Shown here piece after piece: positions 28,265 through 36,558 of a DNA stretch of 58,964 nucleotides. The stretch comes from Weizmannia acidilactici. Lineage in GTDB: Bacteria > Bacillota > Bacilli > Bacillales > Bacillaceae_C. How positions within the stretch are numbered: position 1 is the stretch's first letter; the number at the start of each line of letters is the position of its first letter. The notes under the pieces are model-generated. The model did no database searches, was not told the origin of the DNA, and saw nothing but the letters and a program-made list of their open reading frames with translations. Location of the stretch: positions 1 through 58,964 of the forward strand of contig NZ_BKZP01000021.1 in the NCBI RefSeq assembly GCF_008974185.1, given 5' to 3'. A program made the translations under genes and the position numbers.

Positions 28265-29485
28265 TTAGTCCCCTATTGATTTCGCATTTTCCGGAGCCGC
28301 TGTTTTCAGCATCGGGAAAACAAAGAACAGGCCGATGATAAAAAACAGGGCGGCCAGTTCAAATACAGCGGTAATTGACAGCAGTTCCTTTAAAAGGCCG
28401 GCCAAGCTCATCGTAATCACCATGGAGCCGGTAAATAACGGGCTCAATGTGCCGTTGACCCTGCCGATGAAGTCCGCTTCCGTATTTTGCAGGATCATCG
28501 TGTTGATGCCGATTTGGATGCATGGCATGAAGAAGCCTGCGAGCAATTCCGCAGTAAGCGTCAGCCAGAGGGAAGTCGACGCGCCGATCACCGCAAGCCC
28601 TACAGCATTTGCAAGCATCCCAGTTAAAAGCATTTTTTGCGGCGGCGTGGATTTTGAAAAAGCCATTGAAAAGGCCCCGCCTGTGATCATGCCGACTCCG
28701 TTGACCATTACGAGCCACTGCAAATTTTCTTTCGGCAGGCCCAAGCGATCGGTCACGAGGAAAATATTCATTGGCTGAATAAAACCGACACCAAGCCCGG
28801 CAGCCAGAAAACCAAGGCCAAGCAGCTTCAGTTCCCTTTTCGACAGCACATAGCGGATACCGCTTTTCATCTCCTGCCAAAGATGAGTTGTTTTCTCCGC
28901 TTCTTTTTCTGAAGCGCGGTCACGCGGAATAAACGATAAAGAAGCGGCGGAAAGCAGAAAGGCGATCCCGGTAATAAAAATGGAAATATTGATCCCGAAC
29001 TTCTGATAGGCGAACGTTCCAATCACAGGGCCTAAAATCATGAATACGGCAAAAATGGTCTGATAAACGGCCATCGCCTGCTGAATCATATTTTCCTCTA
29101 AATGTATTTTAAACAGCTTCATCCCGGACGGCTGCGAAAACTGTGATAAAATGGATGAGATAAGCGTTGCGAAAAAGACAGCTTGCCACGAGCCGAAAAT
29201 CAGTGCGCCGATTACGGCAAAAATAGACACCGCACTCAGCAAATCGCACCAAACCATTGTCTTCTTCGGCTGCCAGCGATCTGCAAAAGTCCCTCCAATA
29301 AAACTAAAAATAAAAATCGGCAGGAATTCCGCAACGGATATCATGGATACCGCCAGCGCATCTCCATTTGTTTTTTCCGTCACAAACAAAAGGACGGCGA
29401 AATTCCGCACCCAAATTCCCACTTGCAAAAACAATGCGGAAACAAACACCATCCGGACAAACCTGTTTTTCCATAGCCGGCCCAT
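28265..29485 (-). CDS. MFS transporter of the MFS_3 exporter type, 406 aa
   Basis: Twelve-helix transporter with GGTFADRWQPKKTMVWCD as the loop 2-3 signature and a matching half-repeat. It resembles the MFS_3 group of drug/siderophore/macrolide exporters. The second ATG (29485) is preferred because AAAGGGGA sits 7 bases before it and only one base before the first ATG. Single-gene unit; no regulator adjoins it. Confidence 0.88.
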   Translation of the reverse strand: MGRLWKNRFVRMVFVSALFLQVGIWVRNFAVLLFVTEKTNGDALAVSMISVAEFLPIFIFSFIGGTFADRWQPKKTMVWCDLLSAVSIFAVIGALIFGSWQAVFFATLISSILSQFSQPSGMKLFKIHLEENMIQQAMAVYQTIFAVFMILGPVIGTFAYQKFGINISIFITGIAFLLSAASLSFIPRDRASEKEAEKTTHLWQEMKSGIRYVLSKRELKLLGLGFLAAGLGVGFIQPMNIFLVTDRLGLPKENLQWLVMVNGVGMITGGAFSMAFSKSTPPQKMLLTGMLANAVGLAVIGASTSLWLTLTAELLAGFFMPCIQIGINTMILQNTEADFIGRVNGTLSPLFTGSMVITMSLAGLLKELLSITAVFELAALFFIIGLFFVFPMLKTAAPENAKSIGD

Positions 29486-29576
29486 TGGCATTCCCCTTTA
29501 CCCAAAAGACTTGTGTACTTCATCGTGTACTTATCATACCCGAATTGCCGGTTGTACGCAATGGAGAGTTTTCTAA

Positions 29577-29994
29577 GAAATGCAGGCTGCATCTCTCATC
29601 CGAAAAAATTCAGACTTACATGTATCCATTTTTGGCACCTAATATGAGTATCCGTTGCATGCTACCTAATATTTTAAATATATCGTTTCTCAATTAAGCA
29701 GAGTTAAGAGAGAGGAAGATCCGTGAAAACGGTCTTTGAAATAATGTGTTATTAGATGAATGAGGCCGTGGAAGGGGGCATTATTAAAAGCATCAAAACA
29801 GCTTAGAGGAGACATGGCATATATCTTTGGATGATGATACTGTGAAAATACGAATATGAATCAAAAACAAGTGCAACGGTTTATATGATGAAGGAATAAG
29901 CGTACGCGGTAAAGGCGCGCAATATACCTTAATTAAACGTAAGGGCAGATAGAGAAAATAGGGAGATTAATATATTTTGATGTTTTGTTAAGAA
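29577..29994. other. Spacer with possible gene debris
   Basis: No intact ORF. On the plus strand around 29825-29952 joined fragments read SLDDDTVKIRI, then NGLYDEGISVRGKGAQYTLIKR, which is protein-like but short and interrupted; I cannot name it. Confidence 0.35.
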
Positions 29995-30035
29995 AAAAGC
30001 ACCTATAAATGGAGGGATCTCCACTTATGGGTGCC
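29995..30035 (-). terminator. Terminator of the YfmJ-like gene
   Basis: A 16-base imperfect stem (GCACCTATAAATGGAG against CTCCACTTATGGGTGC) with a 4-base loop, then TTTTTT on the minus strand. Confidence 0.85.
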
Positions 30036-30063
30036 ATCAATGTATCGGCTGCGCCTGGAATTT

Positions 30064-31077
30064 TTACTCAAACTCGCTGATTTTCACAAGCTGTTTCCCC
30101 AGATTTTTTCCTTTAAACAGATCCAGAAAAGCCTCAATAATCGAATCAAATCCTTCCTTAATGGTTTCTTCGTATTTCAATTTCCCTTCATTTAACCATG
30201 CAGCAAGCTGGGCACCACCTTCTTTAAACCGGGAACTGTAATCTCCTACAGTAAAACCTTTCATGAACGCACTTGTTTTAATTAAATACGTTTGCACGCG
30301 CGGCCCGATATCCGCTTCCGTTTTATTGTAAGCTGAAATCGCACCACAAACCGGAATGCGCGCAAATTTATTTAACAGTGGGAAGACCGCATCGGAAATT
30401 TCCCCGCCGACATTGTCAAAATAAACGTCAATTCCATCCGGGCATGCTTTTTCCAGCACCTTTCCAACCTCTTCGGTCTTATAGTTAATCGCCGCATCAA
30501 ATCCCAATTCATTGATAAGGTAGCTGCACTTCTCTTCGGATCCGGCAATGCCAACGACACGCGCCCCTTTAATTTTCGCGATTTGGCCGACAGTCGAACC
30601 AACCGCGCCCGCAGCACCCGAAACAACGACCGTTTCACCTTCTTTCGGCTGTCCAATATCCAACAGGCCAAAATAAGCGGTTAAACCTGTCATCCCGATA
30701 ATCCCGAGATTTGCGGTAACCGGCGCGAGCGCAGGATCCAATTTTCGGAGCGTTTTTTCATGGGCAACGGAATATTCTTCCCAGCCGAGCATCCCAATCA
30801 CAATATCCCCTTTGGCAAAATGGGCGGATTTCGACTCTACCACCTGGCCGATCACCCCGCTTATGATGACATCGTTCAATTGAAACGGCGGGATATACGA
30901 TTTGACATCCTCCATTCTGCCCCTTAAATAAGGATCGACTGAAATATACACATTCCGGATCAGCACTTCCCCTTCACCTGGCGTACCGATCGGTGCTTCT
31001 GTAAAAGAAAAATCTTCTAAAGTTGGCGTCCCGACCGGCCGTCTTGCCAAACGGATTTGTTTATTGCTCCCATCCAT
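30064..31077 (-). CDS. NADP-dependent medium-chain reductase (YfmJ/CurA-like), 337 aa
   Basis: Zinc-free medium-chain dehydrogenase/reductase of the leukotriene B4 dehydrogenase-like group, which reduces the double bond of alpha,beta-unsaturated ketones and aldehydes. Features: SVDPYLRGRM near residue 50, the nucleotide fold VVVSGAAGAVGSTVGQIAK (about 150), GIAGSEEKC and DVYFDNVGGE. No zinc cysteines. AGGAGGGG before the ATG. Single gene; likely detoxifies reactive carbonyls. Confidence 0.9.
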   Translation of the reverse strand: MDGSNKQIRLARRPVGTPTLEDFSFTEAPIGTPGEGEVLIRNVYISVDPYLRGRMEDVKSYIPPFQLNDVIISGVIGQVVESKSAHFAKGDIVIGMLGWEEYSVAHEKTLRKLDPALAPVTANLGIIGMTGLTAYFGLLDIGQPKEGETVVVSGAAGAVGSTVGQIAKIKGARVVGIAGSEEKCSYLINELGFDAAINYKTEEVGKVLEKACPDGIDVYFDNVGGEISDAVFPLLNKFARIPVCGAISAYNKTEADIGPRVQTYLIKTSAFMKGFTVGDYSSRFKEGGAQLAAWLNEGKLKYEETIKEGFDSIIEAFLDLFKGKNLGKQLVKISEFE

Positions 31078-31322
31078 TTTAACCCCTCCTGAAAAACAGT
31101 CTAATATCCTCTAATGTAGCATCACGTAAAAGCGGGGTCAAAAAAAATGAAGTGGATAGATAAAATATAAAAAATGTTTAAAAAACTATTTACAAATCTT
31201 TTTCAGTTGTTTATCATAAAAAATACAAACCACCCGCCAAGCTTTGTGCGAAGTTCCATGCCGGGATACGCAAACAAAGCCAGCGCGTGGATGATTACGC
31301 TGAAAATAACGCTGTTTATTCT

Positions 31323-31447
31323 GCCTGTTTATCACGCAAGACAAAGCGTCCGGCAGAAAAAAGCCAGTAATTTTTATTCCTGCAATGGTTGCACAAGGAA
31401 TGGAAATTATTGGCTTTTTCTATTCTCAAAAGGCTTTGTCTGCAGGC
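31323..31447. repeat. Large imperfect palindrome in the CoA-transferase leader
   Basis: Nested inverted repeats: GCCTG/CAGGC at the edges, GACAAAGC/GCTTTGTC inside them, and a 23-bp core (31358-31380 with 31397-31419) in which every mismatch is a G-U pair. The core ends in T5, so it could act as a terminator or attenuator on the plus strand. A minus-strand frame through it reads FACRQSLLRIEK and NFHSLCNHCRNKNYWLF, wording I associate with a repeat family spread in Bacillus genomes. Confidence 0.6.
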
Positions 31448-31490
31448 GAATTTCGCAGACATCGAACCTATCAAGAAAGGAGGTGATCGC

Positions 31491-32678
31491 TTGCCATCCG
31501 CATTATCAGGCATCAAAGTCCTTGATTTGACAAGAGTGCTCGCCGGACCTTTCTGCACGATGATCCTCGGCGATCTAGGTGCAGAGGTCATCAAAGTAGA
31601 AGCACCGGGAGGAAGTGACGAAACGCGGGGCTGGGGGCCGCCGTTCCAGCAAAACGTAAGCGCTTACTATCTTTGTGCCAACCGAAATAAAAAAAGCATG
31701 ACCGTGAATTTAAAAAGTGAAAAAGGGAAAGAAATCATCCTTAGGTTGGCCAAAAAATGCGATGTGGTCATCCATAATTTTAAAACCGGCACAATGGAGC
31801 GGCTCGGGCTTGGCTATGAAACACTGGGCGCGCTGAATCCGCAGCTCATCTACTGTTCGATCACGGGATTCGGGGAAACCGGTCCGTACAAAGATTTGCC
31901 AGGCTATGATTTTATCATCCAGGCGATGAGCGGGCTGATGAGCATTACCGGCGAGAGTTTTGGCCCTCCGCTCAAAACCGGGGTCGCCATCACGGATGTT
32001 TTAACCGGTCTGTACGCCTGCATCGGCATCCAGGCAGCCCTTTTGGCAAGGGAACACACCGGGAAGGGGCAAAAAATGGACCTATCGCTTTACGACTCAG
32101 CGGTAAGCGCACTCGTGAATATTGCGGGCAATTTCCTTATGTCCGGCAACATCCCGGAGCGGCTTGGCAACCGGCATCCGAATATCGTCCCCTATCAAAC
32201 TTTCCAAACAAGCGACGGGGAGATCGCGATCGCCGCGGGAAACGACCGCCAGTTCAGAGAGCTTTGCCAAATCCTTGGCCTGCCGCAGCTCGCAGCTGAT
32301 GAAAAATTTTCCACAAATCCGAAGCGGGTTGAAAACCGTAAAACACTGATCCCGATCCTGGAAAAAGTTTTTCAAACAAAACCGTCCGCTTACTGGCAAA
32401 AAGCTTGCGAAAAGCAAAAAATTCCGTGCGGGCCGATCCAAAATTTGCAGGCGGTCGCGGCGGATCCGCAGCTGAAGGTAAGGGAAATGTTTATTCAACT
32501 GGACCACCCTGTTGCCGGGGAGATCAAACTTGTCGGCAGCCCTTTAAAACTTTCACAAACCCCGGTCCGCTATGAAAAACATCCGCCGATTCCGGGGGAA
32601 CATACCGAAGAAATTTTGCGTGAACTCGGCTATTCATCGGAGGAAATTGCCCAATACCAACAAAAACAAGTGATTTAG
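31491..32678 (+). CDS. CaiB/BaiF (family III) CoA-transferase, 395 aa
   Basis: Moves CoA between carboxylic acids through an enzyme-bound anhydride. The opening LSGIKVLDLTRVLAGPFCTM followed by DLGAEVIKVE is diagnostic. The catalytic Asp is in AITDVLTGLYA at residue 169, the same number as in formyl-CoA transferase. The start is a TTG at 31491 directly behind AAGGAGGT; the frame extends upstream to 31389 only through the palindromic repeat. The acyl-CoA dehydrogenase gene begins 12 bp downstream. With a glutaryl-CoA-dehydrogenase-like partner, succinyl-CoA:glutarate CoA-transferase activity is a good guess. Confidence 0.9.
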   Translation: MPSALSGIKVLDLTRVLAGPFCTMILGDLGAEVIKVEAPGGSDETRGWGPPFQQNVSAYYLCANRNKKSMTVNLKSEKGKEIILRLAKKCDVVIHNFKTGTMERLGLGYETLGALNPQLIYCSITGFGETGPYKDLPGYDFIIQAMSGLMSITGESFGPPLKTGVAITDVLTGLYACIGIQAALLAREHTGKGQKMDLSLYDSAVSALVNIAGNFLMSGNIPERLGNRHPNIVPYQTFQTSDGEIAIAAGNDRQFRELCQILGLPQLAADEKFSTNPKRVENRKTLIPILEKVFQTKPSAYWQKACEKQKIPCGPIQNLQAVAADPQLKVREMFIQLDHPVAGEIKLVGSPLKLSQTPVRYEKHPPIPGEHTEEILRELGYSSEEIAQYQQKQVI

Positions 32679-32690
32679 GAGGCTTGAACA

Positions 32691-33902
32691 ATGAATTTTG
32701 AACTGACGGAAGAACAGGAGCTTTTAAGGAAAACAGTGAGAAATTTTGTAGACAAAGAGATTATGCCCTATATCCGGGAATGGGATGAAAACCTCCATTT
32801 TGAAACAAGCTTATTGAAAAAATTGGCAGATCTTGGCTTGATGGGCGTCTGCATCCCGGAAGCATACGGCGGGAGCGGCATGGATTACAACTCCCTCGCG
32901 ATTGTGTGCGAGGAACTGGAACGAGGGGACACCGCCTTCCGGACCGCGGTCAGCGTGCATACCGGCTTAAACAGCCTAACACTTTTGCAGTGGGGAACGG
33001 AAGAACAGAAGCAGAAATATTTGGTCCCGCAGGCAAAAGGTGAAAAAATCGGCGCATTTGGTCTGACGGAACCGGGTGCAGGTTCGGATGTGGCCGGTAT
33101 TGGCACCACTGCCGTGAAAGAAGGGGATCATTATATTTTAAATGGACAGAAAACGTGGATCTCCCTCTGCGACGTAGCGGACCATTTCATTGTATTTGCC
33201 TACACGGACAAATCGAAAAAGCATCACGGCATTTCCGCCTTTATCGTTGAACGTACGATGCCCGGCTTCTCTTCCAAAGCGATCAATGGCAAACTCGGTA
33301 TCCGCGCCGGCAATACAGGGGAATTGTTCTTCGATAACGTGAAAGTGCCGAAAGAAAATCTCCTTGGCGAAGAAGGGGAAGGTTTTAAAATTGCGATGTC
33401 GGCGTTAGATAACGGGCGCTTCACCGTGGCTGCCGGTGCGTGCGGCTTGATCATGGCGTGCCTTGAAGCGAGCGTCAAATACTGCCATGAACGGAAAACG
33501 TTCGGCCGTGAAATTGGGAAACACCAGCTTGTCCAGCAAATGATCGCGAAAATGGAAGCCGGATACCAAATGAGCCGCCTCCTCGTCTTCCGCGCCGGCG
33601 AGCTGAAAAACCAGGGCAAGCGGAACACACGGGAAACATCCCTCGCCAAATGGCAGGCTTGCGATTTCGCCAACGAAGCCGCCAACGATGCCGTCCAAAT
33701 TCACGGCGCCTACGGTTACTCGAGTGAATATCCGGTTGAACGCTACTTGCGAAACTCGAAAGCCCCGGTCATTTATGAAGGCACACGCGAAATCCATACC
33801 ATCATGCAGGCGGAATACGTCCTCGGCTACCGCACGGACAAACCGCTGAACAAAACCCTGCCGGCATGGCCGTTTGAAGACAGCGGAGTGTTGAAGTCGT
33901 AA
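32691..33902 (+). CDS. Acyl-CoA dehydrogenase, glutaryl-CoA dehydrogenase-like, 403 aa
   Basis: FAD enzyme that oxidises an acyl-CoA and passes electrons to ETF. FAD/substrate motifs FGLTEPGAGSDVAGI and WISLCDVADHFIVFAY; catalytic Glu in YEGTREIH at about residue 363, the usual C-terminal position. The stretch ELERGDTAFRTAVSVHTGL has an Arg (about 84) where glutaryl-CoA dehydrogenases carry the Arg that holds the distal carboxylate, which suggests a dicarboxyl-CoA substrate. GGAGG before the ATG. In an operon with the CoA-transferase. Substrate is inference. Confidence 0.9.
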   Translation: MNFELTEEQELLRKTVRNFVDKEIMPYIREWDENLHFETSLLKKLADLGLMGVCIPEAYGGSGMDYNSLAIVCEELERGDTAFRTAVSVHTGLNSLTLLQWGTEEQKQKYLVPQAKGEKIGAFGLTEPGAGSDVAGIGTTAVKEGDHYILNGQKTWISLCDVADHFIVFAYTDKSKKHHGISAFIVERTMPGFSSKAINGKLGIRAGNTGELFFDNVKVPKENLLGEEGEGFKIAMSALDNGRFTVAAGACGLIMACLEASVKYCHERKTFGREIGKHQLVQQMIAKMEAGYQMSRLLVFRAGELKNQGKRNTRETSLAKWQACDFANEAANDAVQIHGAYGYSSEYPVERYLRNSKAPVIYEGTREIHTIMQAEYVLGYRTDKPLNKTLPAWPFEDSGVLKS

Positions 33903-34088
33903 AATAATAAGGCTGTTTAAGAAGCCAATTGACGACCTCGGTACCCCTTTTAAAAAAGGCAATTCGGCGGTAGCACGCGCCCGATCTGTCTTTTTAAAAC
34001 ATTCAATAAGACAATTCGGCGGGCCGTCCGTCGCAAACTGTCTTTTGGAAGTTCTTTGTAAAAGGGATTGGGTACATCTCTCCTGAAT

Positions 34089-34102
34089 TGAAAGCGTTTT
34101 AT
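34089..34102 (+). promoter_or_regulatory. cre-like sequence before the MFS permease gene
   Basis: TGAAAGCGTTTTAT matches the cre consensus at 12 of 14 positions, 28 bp before the ATG. The weakest of the candidates. Confidence 0.3.
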
Positions 34103-34129
34103 ATCAAACGGATTAAGGAGGTTACCATT

Positions 34130-35380
34130 ATGAATATGCCTGTCCATCATGCGCCGGGTAAATCCAGCCAAAAAATGAGCAGAACACAAATCAATATTTT
34201 GGTGATTGTTACATTGGCGTGGATCTTCGACGCATTTGATTATTTGATGCTGACATACATTGCGGTCGACATCATGAAAGAATTTGATGTTACCGCTGCT
34301 GTATTTGGAACCGTCACTTCGATCACTGTTCTTGCAAGACTGATCGGCGGCGCGTTGGTCGGTACCGTCGCAGATAAATGGGGGCGCAGAATCCCATTGA
34401 TCGTGTCGATGATTTGGTATGGCATTTTCCAATTCGTTTCCGGTTTTTCTCCAACATTTACATTCTTATATGCCGTACGTTTTCTGTTTGGCCTCGGGAT
34501 GGGCTCAATGTATTCCGTAGGGGTTCCGCTTCTTATGGAATCCGTCCCTCCAAACAAGAGGGGGTTGGCTTCCGGGTTGCTTGAAATCGGCTTTCCTGCC
34601 GGCGGGATTTTGGCAAGCCTCCTGTATTTGGGCATTTATTCAACGGGAAGCTGGCGGGAAATGTTCTATATCGCTGCGGTTCCTCCGATTCTGTTGGGCA
34701 TTTATACCATGCTCACTTTAAAAGAAACAAAGAATTGGATAAAACAAGAAACGGAACAGCATGGAATCGATAAAGTTCCGCTTGTAAATCTATTCGTCGG
34801 AAAACAGTTTTGGAACACCATTCATTCCATTCTGGTCAATGCCGGATTTTTGGTGTTGTTTTACTCGATTTGCTCCTGGTATCCGACGTTTTTAAAGGTC
34901 GAACACCACTTCACTGTGACAATGATCAGCATCGTTACAATTCTATTAAATTTATCAGCTGTCATTGGCAGCATTATATTTGGTTATTTTTCAGACAGAA
35001 TCGGCAGGCGCTGGACGATCACCATTTCAGCACTCGGTTCTATGATTGGCGCGCCATTGTTTGTCATGCTTCATAATAATATTCTTCTTTATATCGGCGC
35101 CATCATTGTCGGATTTTTTGGCCCCGGCGGCGTTTGGAGCATAAATGCGACCTATACCGCAGAACATTTCCCGATCCGGATGCGGTCTGCCGGACACGGG
35201 CTGACATACAATGCCGGTAATTTCTTCGGCGGCATGCTTACACCGGTGATCATCGGCCTGCTTTCCGGCACGTACGGATTCGGAACTGTCATGACGGTCG
35301 GCGTCCTGTCTTCGGCAGCATTTCTTATTCTTATGACATGGATTTGGAAAGAAACAAAAGATATGGATATGTCGCTTTAA
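34130..35380 (+). CDS. MFS permease, organic-acid/sugar-acid:proton symporter type, 416 aa
   Basis: Twelve-helix transporter resembling the aromatic/dicarboxylic-acid and sialate symporter groups. WIFDAFDYLMLTYIAVDIMKEF in helix 1 and LVGTVADKWGRRIPLI in loop 2-3 are typical, as is the mirror loop GYFSDRIGRRWTI. AAGGAGG precedes the ATG at 34130; upstream codons from 34088 lack a start signal. It lies 227 bp after the acyl-CoA dehydrogenase gene on the same strand, so it probably imports the acid that those two enzymes degrade. Confidence 0.88.
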   Translation: MNMPVHHAPGKSSQKMSRTQINILVIVTLAWIFDAFDYLMLTYIAVDIMKEFDVTAAVFGTVTSITVLARLIGGALVGTVADKWGRRIPLIVSMIWYGIFQFVSGFSPTFTFLYAVRFLFGLGMGSMYSVGVPLLMESVPPNKRGLASGLLEIGFPAGGILASLLYLGIYSTGSWREMFYIAAVPPILLGIYTMLTLKETKNWIKQETEQHGIDKVPLVNLFVGKQFWNTIHSILVNAGFLVLFYSICSWYPTFLKVEHHFTVTMISIVTILLNLSAVIGSIIFGYFSDRIGRRWTITISALGSMIGAPLFVMLHNNILLYIGAIIVGFFGPGGVWSINATYTAEHFPIRMRSAGHGLTYNAGNFFGGMLTPVIIGLLSGTYGFGTVMTVGVLSSAAFLILMTWIWKETKDMDMSL

Positions 35381-35385
35381 CTTGT

Positions 35386-35409
35386 GGGGGATGCTACTCC
35401 CCCCGTTTT
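35386..35409 (+). terminator. Terminator between the MFS permease and DUF3870 genes
   Basis: GGGGGA/TCCCCC stem, 6-base loop, TTTT after it. The right arm includes the stop of the convergent DUF3870 gene. Confidence 0.7.
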
Positions 35410-35717
35410 GATTTCAGCATGATATGATACTGCTTGTACAAATCTTTAAAAGCAGAAATCAATGCATTCGAAGCTTTTCCCAAATAAAATTCCTGGAGCT
35501 GTTTAAGCGGCTCTTCAATCCCGTCATTTAAGCTGTACCCTCTAAGCAGATTGGAAATAAATCTTCTGCCGTGTTCCGTGGCTAATGTGCAGGAAACATC
35601 AAGGATAACGCCATACTTCATTTCAATTTCAGCAGTGATTGTCAAAGTTTCATAAATACTTTTGGCGGCCATCCCGGAAGGCAGCTTGGCGTGGCCGGCG
35701 ATAAAAGCAGTTTGCAA
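35394..35717 (-). CDS. DUF3870 family protein, 107 aa
   Basis: Small soluble protein matching my recollection of DUF3870 (MQTAFIAGHAKLPSGMAAKSIYE, then VSCTLATEHGRRFISNLLRGYSL and ALISAFKDLYKQYH). The family has no known activity but often sits beside CoA-transferase and organic-acid genes. The TTG at 35717 is preferred since GGGGGA lies 7 bases upstream; the ATG at 35732 has no site of its own. It faces the permease gene end-to-end. Confidence 0.75.
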   Translation of the reverse strand: MQTAFIAGHAKLPSGMAAKSIYETLTITAEIEMKYGVILDVSCTLATEHGRRFISNLLRGYSLNDGIEEPLKQLQEFYLGKASNALISAFKDLYKQYHIMLKSKRGE

Positions 35718-35836
35718 TTGCACTTCCCCCATTTCATCTAATCAACATACATGTTTCTTTTTTATTCGATAAAGGGGGAGAATTTCCTTTTACATACTCA
35801 TCTTTTACCCCTGATGATTGATTCTGGAACTATAAT

Positions 35837-35877
35837 CAAGGCCTTCCGCAAATGTCCGCGAAGGGCCTTGTTTTTTT
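35837..35877 (+). terminator. Orphan plus-strand terminator
   Basis: CAAGGCC/GGCCTTG stem with seven T after it, but no plus-strand gene ends here. The 90 bases before it show no ORF; it may close an unannotated short RNA or be left from a lost gene. Confidence 0.6.
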
Positions 35878-35923
35878 CTGACAAAACGATTGCTGATCCG
35901 TCAAACCGATTTTTTAAATCACA

Positions 35924-36061
35924 CTACTCCTTCATCTGCTGCTTTATTTTCAGCACTTCATCCTCACTCAGGCCGGTCACTTCTGTAATAAATTTTAGAT
36001 CCAGCTGCTTTTGAAGCATTTTGACAGCAATTTTTTTACCAAAATGTCCCTTAGCTCTTCC
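35924..36061 (-). pseudogene. C-terminal remnant of an Rpn/PD-(D/E)XK nuclease-type transposase
   Basis: The minus-strand frame reads GRAKGHFGKKIAVKMLQKQ, then LDLKFITEVTGLSEDEVLKIK and a stop. This is the usual tail of the Rpn family (EGKAEGK repeats, then a helix such as LDIEFIAEVTGLSKEEI). The catalytic N-terminal domain is gone. Confidence 0.6.
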
Positions 36062-36181
36062 CTAAGAGACATTTCAGCAAAATATTTTATCCGAAATCGG
36101 ACTTAGCCCCTCCCCGCCCCGAAGCAGTCCGCCACGCATTTTGCCCTAGAAAAACAAGGCGCATGCCTGAAGGTTGCTAAC

Positions 36182-36541
36182 TTAACTCCCACGGTACAAT
36201 TGGTACCCCCACGGAGAAACGAGCAGCGGAATATGGTAATGCGCGGAAGGGTCGGAAATCCCGAACTGGACGGGCACTTCTTCTAAAAAAGGCGGTTCCG
36301 GCAGTTTCGTTTCCTGGCTGCGGAAATAGCTGCCGATCGAAAAAATAAGCTGATACACCCCGATCTTCATCTCTTCCCCGGAAAGAAGCGGGGCATCCAG
36401 CCGGCCGTCCCCATTCGTTACGGATTCTTCCAAAAGTTTCCAATCTGACAATGAATCTTCAAACTTATACAGCCGTACTGCCACATTGGCCGCAGGTTTG
36501 CCATGTGTTAAATCCAAAATATGCGTCGTTAAACCAGACAT
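36182..36541 (-). CDS. pucM: 5-hydroxyisourate hydrolase (transthyretin-like), 119 aa
   Basis: Hydrolyses 5-hydroxyisourate to OHCU, the second step of urate breakdown. Transthyretin-like fold with the family signatures MSGLTTHILDLTHGKPA at the start and the closing YRGS. Conserved catalytic residues (His in TTHILD, Arg in the VRLYK strand, and HYHIPLL) are all visible. The ATG at 36541 is placed behind AAAGGGAG inside the end of the preceding gene, so the two are translated together. Confidence 0.93.
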   Translation of the reverse strand: MSGLTTHILDLTHGKPAANVAVRLYKFEDSLSDWKLLEESVTNGDGRLDAPLLSGEEMKIGVYQLIFSIGSYFRSQETKLPEPPFLEEVPVQFGISDPSAHYHIPLLVSPWGYQLYRGS

Positions 36542-36558
36542 CATATCTCCCTTTCCGA

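Noticed and set aside
31389-31490. Upstream extension of the CoA-transferase frame
   Set aside because: The extra codons lie in a palindromic repeat, while AAGGAGGT directly precedes the TTG at 31491, where the family normally begins.
31316-31594. 92-codon minus-strand ORF across the CoA-transferase start
   Set aside because: It is made up of the repeat plus antisense of a conserved gene; no start signal.
33905-34080. Possible attenuator with two CAATTCGGCGG copies before the MFS permease
   Set aside because: The short direct repeats do not form a convincing terminator/antiterminator pair, and there is no leader peptide.
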